The notes under the pieces are model-generated. The model did no database searches and was not told the DNA's origin. It was given only the letters and a program-made list of their open reading frames with translations. 64,000 nucleotides of DNA. Source: Candidatus Babelota bacterium (GTDB lineage Bacteria; Babelota; Babeliae; Babelales; JAHIUU01). Where the stretch lies: assembly GCA_018817025.1 (NCBI GenBank), contig JAHIUU010000008.1, positions 39,910 to 103,909 of the forward strand. Reading direction: 5' to 3'. A program made the translations under genes and the position numbers. Within the stretch, counting starts at the first letter, position 1, and each line of letters opens with the position of its first letter. This document shows, piece by piece, positions 1 through 10,799 of the stretch.

Positions 1-1
1 G

Positions 2-121
2 GTCAAAACCGAAAAGCTTGTCTCTGACAACAAGCAAGTGGTCGAAAAACTCGCAAGAGCTCTTCATGAAAAAGAAACGATGACCGAAGAAGAAATCGAT
101 AAAGCTATCGGGCTTAGATAA
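2..121 (+). CDS. ftsH: 3' end of a CDS, probably FtsH ATP-dependent zinc metalloprotease C-terminus (5' part outside window)
   Basis: Open frame from the window edge to TAA at 119-121: VKTEKLVSDNKQVVEKLARALHEKETMTEEEIDKAIGLR*. Resembles the FtsH C-terminal LARALLEKETL-x-EEI segment. Too short for certainty. Confidence 0.55.
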   Translation, partial: VKTEKLVSDNKQVVEKLARALHEKETMTEEEIDKAIGLR

Positions 122-123
122 AA

Positions 124-1215
124 TTAGCGGGTGAGGATATCCCTCACCCGTTTTATTTTCTTACATTTTTTTTCATATCCATGCTTGTCATGCAAAAATA
201 ATTGATACGATTCACGAACCGCCCTCCAAATCTTTTTTTCGCGACAATCACCCTGAATAAATTCTGGGTACACAGAATCGTTGAGCAACAAACTTGGCAA
301 AGACATATTTTTTATGCTTACCAACAGTCTTGCTATCAAATACGTCACCCAGGATGCCTTATAGGCAACGACTGCCGGTACCCCAAGCAACGCTAACTCA
401 AGCGTCACGGTACCCGGTTTTGTCAGCGCCAAACAGCAAGTACTAAGCGCTTCCAGCTTTGCTGCGTGACCCTGCACAATAACCACATCCTGACACCATC
501 GTGCTGTCACAGACCGTCTCAAAATCTTTTCAACGACAGTTCTATCAATTGACTCTGCTAACGGCAACACAATTTTTGTATTTGGATATGCTAGCTTTAA
601 CCGACGCGCAATTTTTATAAAAAGAGGCAACAAGCGCTTTATTTCGATTAAACGAGAGCCAGGCATAATTGCAAGGTGTTGCTTCTTTTCTTGGTCAAAA
701 TACTTCTTGAACCCCTCATAGAACGGGTATCCTAGCCAACGAGCTTGCACATCACGCCTCTTATACCAATCGACCTCAAACGGATACAAAACAATTACAT
801 CGTCGCAGTAGTCCTTAATCGTTTTGACCCGACCAGCACCCCATATCCACACCTGCGGAGGCGAAAGATAGGTAATTTTTATCTCTGGATTCAGCTGCTT
901 AAGCTTTTTAATTAATCGAAGATTGAAACCAGGAAAATCTACGACTATAACCTCATCGAAACTTTGTGAAACAATGTAATGTGCCAGATCACTTAGAAAT
1001 TTAAGCAAAAAACGAATTCTTTTTACAATCTGAGCTAGGCCAACAATGTTCAAAACCTCAAATCGTTCGTACAATGTCGCCCCAGCATCTTTTAGAAACG
1101 ACCCCCCGACGGCATGAATTTTAACATCACCCCTCTCGTCTCGCAATCGCTTAGCATACCAAGCCCCCAACTTATCCCCAGAAAGTTCCCCCGTAACAAT
1201 AAAAACTTTTTTCAT
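124..1215 (-). CDS. lpxB: Lipid-A-disaccharide synthase
   Basis: ORF with VTGELSGDKLGAWYAKRL start, SPPQVWIWGAGRVKTIK, LAIMPGSRLIEIKRLLP and TKPGTVTLELALLGVPAVVAYK, all typical of LpxB. Confidence 0.93.
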   Translation of the reverse strand: MKKVFIVTGELSGDKLGAWYAKRLRDERGDVKIHAVGGSFLKDAGATLYERFEVLNIVGLAQIVKRIRFLLKFLSDLAHYIVSQSFDEVIVVDFPGFNLRLIKKLKQLNPEIKITYLSPPQVWIWGAGRVKTIKDYCDDVIVLYPFEVDWYKRRDVQARWLGYPFYEGFKKYFDQEKKQHLAIMPGSRLIEIKRLLPLFIKIARRLKLAYPNTKIVLPLAESIDRTVVEKILRRSVTARWCQDVVIVQGHAAKLEALSTCCLALTKPGTVTLELALLGVPAVVAYKASWVTYLIARLLVSIKNMSLPSLLLNDSVYPEFIQGDCREKKIWRAVRESYQLFLHDKHGYEKKCKKIKRVRDILTR

Positions 1216-1222
1216 ATAATAC

Positions 1223-1624
1223 TCAACCCTTCAAACAGATATTTTTGTCCATATGAGCCGCAAGTTGCTTAACGGTACCCTCTTGCACCAACAACTGCTT
1301 TTTGATCTTATCCATAATATCAAGCGCATCATGTAACTCTTTACGCTTTGCCTTTTTAAAACAACGATTATTTTCGATTAGTTTTTCAACACGATCAAGC
1401 AAGCGACACTGCAACGATGCAACCTCTTGCTGTAACTTGCCAAGATTATCAACAATCGACGCACAGGTATGCAGCGCACCTTTTAACTCGTCACCAATAT
1501 TTTCTTTTAATTGATTCTTTGAAACTCGTTTACTTGTATGTGATTCAACAAGAAAAAGACTCTTTCCTACAACAAAACCACCAACCAAAAAACTGCTACC
1601 TATAAGTAAAAACAACTTTTTCAT
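1223..1624 (-). CDS. Hypothetical protein with N-terminal signal/TM segment and coiled-coil-like body
   Basis: 133-aa ORF; hydrophobic N-terminus MKKLFLLIGSSFLVGGFVVG followed by charged helical sequence; just upstream of lpxB on the same strand. Confidence 0.6.
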   Translation of the reverse strand: MKKLFLLIGSSFLVGGFVVGKSLFLVESHTSKRVSKNQLKENIGDELKGALHTCASIVDNLGKLQQEVASLQCRLLDRVEKLIENNRCFKKAKRKELHDALDIMDKIKKQLLVQEGTVKQLAAHMDKNICLKG

Positions 1625-1688
1625 AACACCCTTAAAAAAAGAAAATCAAATCAGAAAACTAATGTACCACAAAAAACTCGAAACAAAA

Positions 1689-1728
1689 AAAGAGAGTCCC
1701 GAAGAATAAAATCTTCGGGACTCTCTTT
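1689..1728 (-). terminator. Rho-independent terminator-like hairpin, 16-bp perfect stem
   Basis: AAAGAGAGTCCCGAAG-AATAAAAT-CTTCGGGACTCTCTTT lies just downstream of the 1751..2518 minus gene; the A-run on the plus strand reads as a U-run on the minus transcript. Confidence 0.85.
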
Positions 1729-1750
1729 ATGTTTTATATCAAGCTGTTTT

Positions 1751-2518
1751 TTATTCTGTGTCCGTTGCTGTTGTTGAAGAACTAGGCTCTTCTTTTTTGT
1801 CGAAGCTAAAGAAACGAGTTCCGTCCCTGTTAAGCACCCAGCTCAAAAAACCTTTATCCTCTTTGCCTTCTTTGTTAACCCATCCATACCGATAGGCACC
1901 ATAGGCACCAAGGGTTGCAACACCGGCAACACCAACAATAACACCAACGGTCTTAAGAAGCTCTACCAAACTTGATGATTCTTCGTCATCGTAGCCGCGC
2001 AGATTAAATGCCCGCGCAAGCGCTCTCTGCACCGTTGGCAAACCACGCGCACCAGCTTGAACCGCAACATGTCTTGTCGCAAGCAAGTTTATCGCTTGGT
2101 CAAGCTCAGGATCTGTGGACTCAAGTAGCGAATAAAATTTCTCCGTATAGACATTTATAAGGGCAGCATCGAATGAAGTAATGTATTTAAGAGTAGCATC
2201 GTAGGTAGCAATGTATTTTGCACAATCACTATCACTAGAAGACTGTCCGTCTTTAGCACGCATAGCATCTATGTAAGCGTCAACCATACGATCTTTTATT
2301 GCTTCTATCTTATTTTTTGCATCCTCTAAAGAAACTCTCTTGGACTTGGAGGAAAAAATTTTTCCAAGCATTTCCTGAACTACAAAAACTTCTGAAATAT
2401 TGTTCTCATAACCAGCATTTCTTTTACTAAAACTAGAACACTTTCCAACTCGCTGACCACCAAAACATGGGCCGAAAGAAACGGCCGCGAATATCAATAC
2501 CGTAATAAGTTTTTTCAT
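1751..2518 (-). CDS. Hypothetical exported protein with C-terminal TM segment
   Basis: Start trimmed to MKKLITVLIFAAVSFGPCFGGQ (signal peptide); TM-like LLKTVGVIVGVAGVATLGAYGAY; Ser/Thr-rich tail EEPSSSTTATDTE. Confidence 0.7.
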   Translation of the reverse strand: MKKLITVLIFAAVSFGPCFGGQRVGKCSSFSKRNAGYENNISEVFVVQEMLGKIFSSKSKRVSLEDAKNKIEAIKDRMVDAYIDAMRAKDGQSSSDSDCAKYIATYDATLKYITSFDAALINVYTEKFYSLLESTDPELDQAINLLATRHVAVQAGARGLPTVQRALARAFNLRGYDDEESSSLVELLKTVGVIVGVAGVATLGAYGAYRYGWVNKEGKEDKGFLSWVLNRDGTRFFSFDKKEEPSSSTTATDTE

Positions 2519-2620
2519 ACTATGTAACCTCCATGTATACATACAAAGACTAACTATACCTCACATCAGAAAAAGTATACCCCATACCAAAAGAGAGCTC
2601 AAACACCCCCAAGTTTTATT

Positions 2621-2669
2621 ACAATAAGAAAGAGGGCGACGGTAGATCCGTCGCCCTCTTTCTTATTGT
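2621..2669 (-). terminator. Strong terminator hairpin, 22-bp perfect stem
   Basis: ACAATAAGAAAGAGGGCGACGG-TAGAT-CCGTCGCCCTCTTTCTTATTGT immediately downstream of the 2690..3190 minus gene. Confidence 0.85.
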
Positions 2670-2689
2670 TTTAAGCAATTAGTCGAAGA

Positions 2690-3190
2690 TTACTTGCTTT
2701 CTGTTTCGCCTACTAAGTTTTTTTCGCTATCATTGGTGGTTGTGTTTTCTTTGGCAGAAGCTGGTTTTCCACTTCTGAAAAAACTCCTAGCTGCATTACT
2801 ACCAGCTACGACGCCTGTACTAGCAAGTGCGTAAATACAGATAACCAAGTCTTTATCTGTTTCCCAAGCTGCCCTAAGATCTTTTCCTGTTACACATGCC
2901 TTTGCAACACCAAGAAGCTTGCCATAGTCACCGTAACCTGCATATGCCAAGTACGCAACAATACCCACAGCTGTGGCTGCCGGAATGGTATAAAGAAGTC
3001 GGTTGGTGTGGTTGCCTTCTGTTCCAATGAGAAGATCGTTGACCAAGACACCGGCATCCTTGAGACTATCCAAAGACTTGGTGATAAAACTAGCTGCTTT
3101 TTTAGTTTCTGGCGCAGCATCGGTTGTCATCGCATGCACTGCTGGTGTAAGTGCTACCGCAAAAAATAACCCTAAAAGCTTCTTATTCAT
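2690..3190 (-). CDS. Hypothetical exported protein
   Basis: Start trimmed to MNKKLLGLFFAVALTPAVHA|MTTD (signal peptide); two further hydrophobic segments. Confidence 0.7.
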   Translation of the reverse strand: MNKKLLGLFFAVALTPAVHAMTTDAAPETKKAASFITKSLDSLKDAGVLVNDLLIGTEGNHTNRLLYTIPAATAVGIVAYLAYAGYGDYGKLLGVAKACVTGKDLRAAWETDKDLVICIYALASTGVVAGSNAARSFFRSGKPASAKENTTTNDSEKNLVGETESK

Positions 3191-3620
3191 AATAAACTCC
3201 TTACCATATATAATTAAACACATATAAACCCGTCTCGAGACCCACGCAGTCCCGGTACCTAAATAGGCTTAAAAATTTTTTTTAATTTCAAAAAACAATC
3301 GTATCACCAAAACTCTTCCCCTTATTGTCTCATCCACGCCCTCCTCTGCAAATTAGGTGATTAGCCTACAAATTCTACACACCCATTTCAAAGAAAAAAT
3401 AGTGATCAATGACACGCCATCCCTTATGGATGGTGTCGATGTCATGTTTCAAGGATCAAATCTTATAGTAACCGTATTATGTTAAAAAGAATCTGGCATC
3501 ACAAACGACTATCTCCATCTTTTCAATCTGTCAAGGAGCCGCCTCTCTGCCGCGTTTCCAATCGACTATAACACAACCACGCATAAGTGCAACCGGAACA
3601 ACGAGAAAAAACAAATTGAT

Positions 3621-4229
3621 CTATCGCCCCAGTTTGCCCCTAAGATAAAGCATTCCCACCATCGTATACTGTGCTAAAGAGATAAGCGAAAACAGTGCCA
3701 ATAGAACAATCAAAATCGAGTATGTTTTAACCGGGCTCCAACCGGCAAAATAACAAATGAAAATCCATAAAATAAACAGGAGTTGAAAGAAGGTTGTCAT
3801 CTTGCCCCAAATACTTGGCGCAATCTTAAGCTGAATCCCTCGCAACATGAGTAAAAAAGAACCACCAAGAATGGTCACTTCTCGAACGCAAACTAAAAAC
3901 ACAAACCATGATGGAATCGAAAAAGAGGGAGAGTCAACAAATGAAAGAGCCGCGAAGCTTGCTATAAGAAGAAATTTATCAGCAATCGGATCAAGACACG
4001 CCCCCAGCACCGTTTGCTCGTTAAGTCGTCTCGCAAGATATCCATCAAGAACGTCTGTCAAACCAGCAAACAAAAGCAAAAAAAAGACTACAGTCCAAAG
4101 GTGATTTGCTATTCCTAGCACAATAATCGGAACCAAAAGAATTCGTAAAAACGTCAGGGCATTTGAAATGGTAAGCCAGCGCCCTTCCCGAACAATATTG
4201 CCATACATTTTGGAAATTTCTCTTACCAT
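3621..4229 (-). CDS. pgsA: CDP-diacylglycerol--glycerol-3-phosphate 3-phosphatidyltransferase
   Basis: CDP-alcohol phosphatidyltransferase signature: TDVLDGYLARRLNEQTVLGACLDPIADKFLL (DGx2ARx8Gx3Dx3D); multiple TM segments. Confidence 0.92.
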   Translation of the reverse strand: MVREISKMYGNIVREGRWLTISNALTFLRILLVPIIVLGIANHLWTVVFFLLLFAGLTDVLDGYLARRLNEQTVLGACLDPIADKFLLIASFAALSFVDSPSFSIPSWFVFLVCVREVTILGGSFLLMLRGIQLKIAPSIWGKMTTFFQLLFILWIFICYFAGWSPVKTYSILIVLLALFSLISLAQYTMVGMLYLRGKLGR

Positions 4230-4344
4230 TACAGGTCACGCCCTCCAGCAATCCATTCTTTGACTTCATTGATTTGCACAAAATCTTGAGTACCCTGAAA
4301 ATTGGTACTAAGATTATCACAACAAACCAAAAAGGAGAATCACT

Positions 4345-5643
4345 ATGTCTTTTCGCGTTATAATGATATCGTTCCTAAGCATTCTCACGGTCGCAAGCAG
4401 CTCACTACACACCGTCGACCTACCTCATTTCTATCGAACAACGTTCTTTCAAGGGGAAGCAAAGCGAAACACATCCGACGGGGTAAGTAGTCTGGAATTT
4501 CGATACGCAGACGGCTCAACCAAAGAATCGTGGAACACATACGAGGTCAAAACCTGCCTCTTCAACAGTCACAGTCCATTTGACATGAGAAAACTCGCCG
4601 AAAATCTTGAATGCCTTGACCAAAAGCCCCTCACAAAAGCCTACGCCGATGGCCCAATCCCAGGGCTATATAATGGAAAGCTGGCTTTTGGTGGCAATTT
4701 CCACATGAAAGAGTACGACATAACGTTCCAGCAAAACATTCTGTACGGGCTCTATCTCCAAGCGTATCTTCCTATAAAAAAATTAAAAATCGACTGCATA
4801 GACTATGTCCAATCAGCAACAACCGACGTAGAACACAGCCTGCTCGCCGCGTTCGTCGAAAACGAACTTGACGCGATTCTTGAAGAGAACTGTATCGACC
4901 CTCTCAAAACACCATTTTGTTCAACAGAACTCTCTGACCCACTTGTCAGTATCGGCTGGCACGGCCACTGCGAAGTATCAGGCAGTTCTATCACGGCACT
5001 GCGTGGCTACCTGCAAGCAGGAGTAATCATCCCGACCGGAAGCCGACGAAAAATCAACCGGGTGTTCTCACTACCATTAGGCTACAACAAGCACTGGGGC
5101 TTTAATGGCCGGGGCAATATTCACGTCACACTTTGGGACAAATTTGTTGTTGGAGCAAATCTAGGCGCAACCGTATTCTTGAAACAATCGTATGCACAAC
5201 GACTCACAACGGCAGCAGAACAGAATGGGTGGGTCTTACTAGAAAAAGGTCGGGCTAGCACCGATCTCGGCACCATCTGGGACATAACCACATACGCAAA
5301 AACAGAAAGAGTCTTCGGCGGCCTATCGATGCTCATCGGTTACTCATATACGCAGCAAGAAGATACAACGCTAACCGTCAAAAATCCACACTTCCTAAAG
5401 ACAGCCAAAGAACAAGCCGAATTTCTTAACGTCAATGAAATTGCAAATACGAACAAACTGCTCAAACAATGGTACCAGCACGTTCTTCATGGCTACATAC
5501 AATATGATTTCAGCACCTATAAAGACATAACTATTCTGCCAACCATTCGCGCCGAATACCATCTTCCATTACTCGCAAAACATACGTGGCATACAGATAT
5601 GTGGAGTGGAACCACAAGCCTCGCTATCACGTGGGATTTTTAG
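4345..5643 (+). CDS. Hypothetical exported protein, probable outer-membrane beta-barrel
   Basis: Signal peptide MSFRVIMISFLSILTVASSS; alternating amphipathic strands; C-terminus ends in an aromatic residue (TSLAITWDF), as in OMPs. Confidence 0.6.
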   Translation: MSFRVIMISFLSILTVASSSLHTVDLPHFYRTTFFQGEAKRNTSDGVSSLEFRYADGSTKESWNTYEVKTCLFNSHSPFDMRKLAENLECLDQKPLTKAYADGPIPGLYNGKLAFGGNFHMKEYDITFQQNILYGLYLQAYLPIKKLKIDCIDYVQSATTDVEHSLLAAFVENELDAILEENCIDPLKTPFCSTELSDPLVSIGWHGHCEVSGSSITALRGYLQAGVIIPTGSRRKINRVFSLPLGYNKHWGFNGRGNIHVTLWDKFVVGANLGATVFLKQSYAQRLTTAAEQNGWVLLEKGRASTDLGTIWDITTYAKTERVFGGLSMLIGYSYTQQEDTTLTVKNPHFLKTAKEQAEFLNVNEIANTNKLLKQWYQHVLHGYIQYDFSTYKDITILPTIRAEYHLPLLAKHTWHTDMWSGTTSLAITWDF

Positions 5644-5705
5644 GAAAACATGCTATACTATGCCCTCGTTCCTCGTTTTCTATTAAAAAACACGAAAGTA
5701 GCCGT

Positions 5706-7418
5706 ATGAGCGTCATTAGACTGATAAAAAAATTGCTTTTTGAGCTCCTGAAACAGGAATACCAGCTTTCAGAAAAACAAGCATTGTCTATACAGATAGA
5801 ATTAAACACGAGTGACTCGAAAGATTTTGGTGATGTTACTTGCAACGCTGCGCTGGTACTCGCAAAAGAACTAAAATTAAACCCTCGAGCGGTCGCGCAA
5901 CAAATTAAAGAGAAAATCGAGGCCGAACAAAAGCTGTCACAATATATCGCATCTATAGATATAGCCGGCCCAGGATTCATCAATATTTTTTTTCACGAAA
6001 ACACCTGGCAGACAATCGCCCATGAGCTATTTACTCACCACAATGAATTATTTCAACCCGAACAATCTGAACAGGCAAAACCACGCAAAAAATATCTCTT
6101 AGAGTTCGTTAGCGCCAATCCGACAGGTCCTCTTCATCTCGGCCACGGTCGCGGCGGCATCATCGGCGATGTCCTCGCCAATGTACTCGGGTTCCTAGGC
6201 CACGAAGCACACCGGGAGTTTTACATTAATGACGCCGGCGCTCAAATCGAAAAACTCGGGCGATCATTTAAAGCTCGTTGTTACCAAGAACTAGAACAAC
6301 CGATCGAGTTCCCTGATGACGGCTATGCAGGCGAATATCTCATCGAACTTGCAAAAGAGTGTCTAGAGAAACACGGAAACAGCCTGCTCGAAAAAGAAGA
6401 TTACTTTTTTCAGGAATACGCAAAAGAACAATTACTAGAACAAATCAAGCAAACACTAGACCGGTACGGCATACAATTCGATCGCTGGTTCTCTGAACGG
6501 CAACTTCACAAAAGTGGCGCCGTTGAGCAAGTAATACAATTATTGCGAGATAAAGGACTAGTATACAAAAAAGATGACGCAACCTGGTTTCAGTCAACAA
6601 AGTTTGGTGACGACAAAGACCGGGTCGTAAAAAAAAGCGACGGGACACTTACGTACATAGCCGCAGACATCGCTTACCACAAAGATAAATTTGACCGCGG
6701 GTATGACAAGCTGATCGATATTCTTGGACAAGATCACCACGGCTACGTTACCAGGCTCAAGGCTACGCTCGAATCGGTCATAGAAAAAAAGGATTGTCTC
6801 GACGTCATCCTCTATCAACTTGTTAGCATCAAGTCTTGCGGCGAGCAGGTGAAAATGTCGAAGCGAGCCGGAACATTTGAAAAGCTTGAAGACGTCATCG
6901 AAAAAGTTGGCACCGACGTCGCCCGTTTTTTCTATCTTAACCGAAAAGCGAATGCACACCTCGACTTCGATCTCGACACCGCACTCAAAAAAACTGAAGA
7001 AAACCCGGCCTACTACATTCAGTACAGCTATGTTCGAACAAACAGTCTGTTTGAGAAAGCTGGAAAAATAGATGCGCTACGACTATTTGTCGAAGCGTTA
7101 CAAACAGGCGACACAAAAAAAGAACGTATCAAAGAAGCAGCAAGTCATGTCGATCAAGCCGCAATAGCCCTTATCAAAAAGATATCTTCTCTTGAAACAG
7201 TTCTTTCAACAGTAGCCTCAACCTATCAAACGCATCTACTCTCCTATTATACACTTGAGCTCGCGCGTATGTTTCACGCCTATTACGCCGGAAATAAAAT
7301 TATTAATCCAGACGACATAGAAACATCGAAAAGCCGCTTACTCCTAACAAAACTTGTCCAACAAACTCTTGACCTATGTCTCGACCTGTTAGGACTAAGC
7401 AAACCGAAACGAATGTAG
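5706..7418 (+). CDS. argS: Arginyl-tRNA synthetase
   Basis: Start trimmed to [16 protein letters not shown]; class I signature [25 protein letters not shown] motif; ArgRS C-terminal domain ending LGLSKPKRM. Confidence 0.95.
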   Translation: MSVIRLIKKLLFELLKQEYQLSEKQALSIQIELNTSDSKDFGDVTCNAALVLAKELKLNPRAVAQQIKEKIEAEQKLSQYIASIDIAGPGFINIFFHENTWQTIAHELFTHHNELFQPEQSEQAKPRKKYLLEFVSANPTGPLHLGHGRGGIIGDVLANVLGFLGHEAHREFYINDAGAQIEKLGRSFKARCYQELEQPIEFPDDGYAGEYLIELAKECLEKHGNSLLEKEDYFFQEYAKEQLLEQIKQTLDRYGIQFDRWFSERQLHKSGAVEQVIQLLRDKGLVYKKDDATWFQSTKFGDDKDRVVKKSDGTLTYIAADIAYHKDKFDRGYDKLIDILGQDHHGYVTRLKATLESVIEKKDCLDVILYQLVSIKSCGEQVKMSKRAGTFEKLEDVIEKVGTDVARFFYLNRKANAHLDFDLDTALKKTEENPAYYIQYSYVRTNSLFEKAGKIDALRLFVEALQTGDTKKERIKEAASHVDQAAIALIKKISSLETVLSTVASTYQTHLLSYYTLELARMFHAYYAGNKIINPDDIETSKSRLLLTKLVQQTLDLCLDLLGLSKPKRM

Positions 7419-7426
7419 GTTGGATC

Positions 7427-9247
7427 ATGGATATAAAGAACGTTAACTTAGAAGAATTTACCCCTGATCGAATTAGAAATTTTTCGATCATCGCTCACAT
7501 CGACCATGGTAAGTCAACACTCGCGGACCGGCTGCTTGAAACAACCGGCACAATCTCGAAGCGAGCAAAAAACGAGCAGTTTCTCGATAAGCTACAGGTT
7601 GAAAAAGAGCGTGGCATAACCGTCAAGGCACAAACCGCATCACTTTTTTATGAGCACAAGGGTGTCACCTATCTGTTAAATTTGATCGACACGCCAGGTC
7701 ACGTCGACTTTAGCTATGAAGTCTCCCGTTCACTATACGCCTGCCAAGGAGCCCTTCTGCTCGTCGACGCAGCTCAGGGTATTCAGGCGCAAACAATGGC
7801 AAACTTCTATCTCGCCTTCGAACAAAATATTACAATCATTCCAGTCATCAACAAAATAGACATGATCAATGCTGATCCTGAAAGAATCATGGGTGAAATG
7901 GAACACGCGTTCGACATAAAGAAAAAAGATGTCCTGTTAATTTCCGCAAAAACAGGTCTGAACATCGAAAATACGCTTGCGGCAATCATTGAACGAACTC
8001 AGCCACCAACAGGCAGCAAAAAAAAGCCGTTCAAAGCACTCCTCTTCGATTCATGGTTTGATGAATATCGCGGCGTTATTTGTTTACTTGAAATTATTGA
8101 CGGTACCGTCGAGAAGGGTGACAAAATTGTGGCTGCGCATACTGGTCGTGGTTATGAGGTCCTCGACATCGGGCTCATGTACCCAGAACCAACCCCAACC
8201 GACGTTTTATACACCGGACAAGTTGGCTATATTATTGCAGGCATGAAGACGGTAAAAGAGGCCCGCGTTGGCGATACGCTCTATCACGCCAAATATCCCG
8301 TGAAACCACTCCCCGGGTTCAAGCCAGCAAAATCTATGGTCTTCGCTGGCGTCTATCCAGTTGAATCATCAAACTACGAAAATTTGAAAGACGCCATTGA
8401 AAAATTAACCCTTAACGACCCGAGTGTTCACGTCGAAAAAGAAAGTTCTACGGCACTTGGCTTTGGATTTCGATGTGGCTTTCTTGGTCTCCTTCACATG
8501 GATGTGTTCAAACAACGACTTGAACAAGAATACGATCTTACTATTATAACGACAGCCCCTACGGTTTTGTACAAAGTCGTTTTGACCAACGGCAAAGAGG
8601 TCTCCGTCGAGAACCCATCAAAATTTCCCGATGTCGTCAAAATACAAACAATACTCGAGCCGATAATTAACGCAACGATCATCACGCCAAAAGAGTATCT
8701 TGGAGCCATTTTGAAGCTTTGCCAAGATCGACGCGGCGAGCAACAGGACATGAGTTACCTTGACGAAAGCAGAATTATACTGACCTATCGAATGCCACTA
8801 AACGAAACGGTGATCGATTTTTACGACAAACTTAAATCGAGCAGCGCGGGATACGCAAGTTTTGATTACGAAGAAACAGAATACGCCCCGGCTGATCTTG
8901 TCCGTATGAATATTTTGCTTAACGGTAAGCCTGTCGACGCACTTTCTGTAATCGTTCATAAAGATAAAGCGTATTATCTCGGGCGAGAGCTCACCAAAAA
9001 ATTACGCAAAGTAATTCACAGGCAAATGTTTGAGGTTGCGATTCAAGCGGCAATCGGAGCAAAGATTATTGCCCGAGAATCGGTCTCAGCAATAAGAAAA
9101 GATGTCACCGCAAAATGCTACGGCGGCGACATCACCCGTAAGCGCAAGTTGCTTGAAAAACAAAAAGCTGGTAAGAAAAAGATGAAACAGGTCGGCAACG
9201 TTGAGCTACCACAAGAAGCGTTTTTGACAATACTCAAAACAGATTAG
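7427..9247 (+). CDS. lepA: Elongation factor 4 (LepA GTPase)
   Basis: [73 protein letters not shown]-terminal [21 protein letters not shown]. Confidence 0.97.
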   Translation: MDIKNVNLEEFTPDRIRNFSIIAHIDHGKSTLADRLLETTGTISKRAKNEQFLDKLQVEKERGITVKAQTASLFYEHKGVTYLLNLIDTPGHVDFSYEVSRSLYACQGALLLVDAAQGIQAQTMANFYLAFEQNITIIPVINKIDMINADPERIMGEMEHAFDIKKKDVLLISAKTGLNIENTLAAIIERTQPPTGSKKKPFKALLFDSWFDEYRGVICLLEIIDGTVEKGDKIVAAHTGRGYEVLDIGLMYPEPTPTDVLYTGQVGYIIAGMKTVKEARVGDTLYHAKYPVKPLPGFKPAKSMVFAGVYPVESSNYENLKDAIEKLTLNDPSVHVEKESSTALGFGFRCGFLGLLHMDVFKQRLEQEYDLTIITTAPTVLYKVVLTNGKEVSVENPSKFPDVVKIQTILEPIINATIITPKEYLGAILKLCQDRRGEQQDMSYLDESRIILTYRMPLNETVIDFYDKLKSSSAGYASFDYEETEYAPADLVRMNILLNGKPVDALSVIVHKDKAYYLGRELTKKLRKVIHRQMFEVAIQAAIGAKIIARESVSAIRKDVTAKCYGGDITRKRKLLEKQKAGKKKMKQVGNVELPQEAFLTILKTD

Positions 9248-9263
9248 CTTAGTAGGAAAATCT

Positions 9264-9740
9264 ATGAAAAAAAGACGAGAAGGATTTTATTCTATATCTG
9301 TCGTTGCAAAAATGTTCTCCGTTCATCAACAAACAGTACGTTTGTACGAAAAAGAGGGCCTCATTTCTCCTAAACGCTCTGCCGGCAACACCCGTCTCTT
9401 TTCAGAAGAGGACGTCGACCGCCTGGAAGAGATCATCTATCTAACACACAAGCTTGGTGTTAATCTCGCCGGTGTCGAAGTTATTATGGGACTACAAAAA
9501 AAAATCAATAAACTACAAAACGAGATCAATAAGCTGTTCGCTCAAGCACAAGACCAACTGAAAGAAGAAGGCGAAACATTTAAAGAAACGGCAAAAAAAC
9601 AGGCTAAGCGACTAGTCGAAATCAAAAAAAAGAGTCTCCAGAGGGGTGACGCAGAAGCACAAACAACGCTTCCGATAGACCCCGTCGACGTCGAAATCGT
9701 CGACGACTGGAAAGTTGACTACGAAGAAGAAAACGAATAG
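9264..9740 (+). CDS. MerR-family transcriptional regulator, HspR-like
   Basis: YSISVVAKMFSVHQQTVRLYEKEGLISPKRSAGNTRLFSEEDVDRLEEIIYLTHKLGVNLAGVEVIM matches HspR-type MerR helix-turn-helix. Confidence 0.85.
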   Translation: MKKRREGFYSISVVAKMFSVHQQTVRLYEKEGLISPKRSAGNTRLFSEEDVDRLEEIIYLTHKLGVNLAGVEVIMGLQKKINKLQNEINKLFAQAQDQLKEEGETFKETAKKQAKRLVEIKKKSLQRGDAEAQTTLPIDPVDVEIVDDWKVDYEEENE

Positions 9741-9749
9741 GAGTTACCG

Positions 9750-10604
9750 ATGTTTTTAAACCAACTCAAAACAGCGTTCTTGTTAGGCTCACTCAGTGGC
9801 CTCCTTTTGCTACTCGGCCATTTATTTGGTGGGCAAGCAGGCCTAACGATTGCTCTTACAATCGCAATCGTCATGAATTTTTTCATGTATTTTTATTCAG
9901 ACAAACTGGTACTCAGAATGTACAAAGCACAACCACTTGATCAAGAACGATTCTCTCATGTACACGATATGGTTGAGGAGCTTTGTTCCAACGCAAATAT
10001 GCCCATGCCAAAAATATGGTACATTCCAACCTCGATGGCCAACGCATTTGCAACGGGAAGAAATCCCAAAAATGCATCTATCGCGGTCACGCAAGGGATC
10101 ATCGACCTGCTTGATAATCATGAGCTCCGCGGTGTGATTGCTCACGAGCTATCACACGTCAAAAATCGTGACATTTTGGTCGCAACAATCGCAGCAACGC
10201 TCGCCATGACCATAGGATATCTTGCCGACATGTTATACTGGTCAACCATCTTCGGCGGACGGCGCGATCGAGAGCAAGGGGGAACCGCGAGCGCTCTGCT
10301 TGTCGCAATATTGATGCCATTCGCAGCAATGCTGATCCAACTAGCGATCTCACGCTCACGCGAATATTTGGCTGACGAGTCTGGCGCGACGATTTCTCAT
10401 GACCCGCTAGCACTCGCAAGTGCACTTGAAAAACTACAGTATGGTGCTCAGATGCAAAAACTCAAACCTAAATCTCAAGCACAAACAAGTACAGCGAGCC
10501 TGTTTATTGTCTACCCATTTTTTGGAAAAGGCTTATTCAACTTATTCTCAACTCATCCCCCTATGGAAAAACGCATTAAACGCCTACGCAATATGGCCCG
10601 TTAA
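9750..10604 (+). CDS. htpX: M48 family zinc metalloprotease HtpX
   Basis: HELSHVKNRD (HExxH), TM helices, SREYLADESGA, THPPMEKRIKRLR. Confidence 0.95.
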   Translation: MFLNQLKTAFLLGSLSGLLLLLGHLFGGQAGLTIALTIAIVMNFFMYFYSDKLVLRMYKAQPLDQERFSHVHDMVEELCSNANMPMPKIWYIPTSMANAFATGRNPKNASIAVTQGIIDLLDNHELRGVIAHELSHVKNRDILVATIAATLAMTIGYLADMLYWSTIFGGRRDREQGGTASALLVAILMPFAAMLIQLAISRSREYLADESGATISHDPLALASALEKLQYGAQMQKLKPKSQAQTSTASLFIVYPFFGKGLFNLFSTHPPMEKRIKRLRNMAR

Positions 10605-10799
10605 AAAAACTTGTTCGTTTACAAATAAAAACACAATTGACTACGATCAGCCGTAAGCGTTTTGTATTTTGAGAGACGCCCATAAAAACGTACGCGATAG
10701 GACCATCAAGTTTGCTTTTACAGGCAAATTTTAGTATCATAAATTGTACGTTTTTACTAATAAGAATAATAATTTTATGACCCGCGAGGGGGAGTTGTT

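Noticed and set aside
4045-4320. 91-aa minus ORF overlapping the 5' end of pgsA
   Set aside because: Alternative frame of the pgsA N-terminus; pgsA motifs are decisive.
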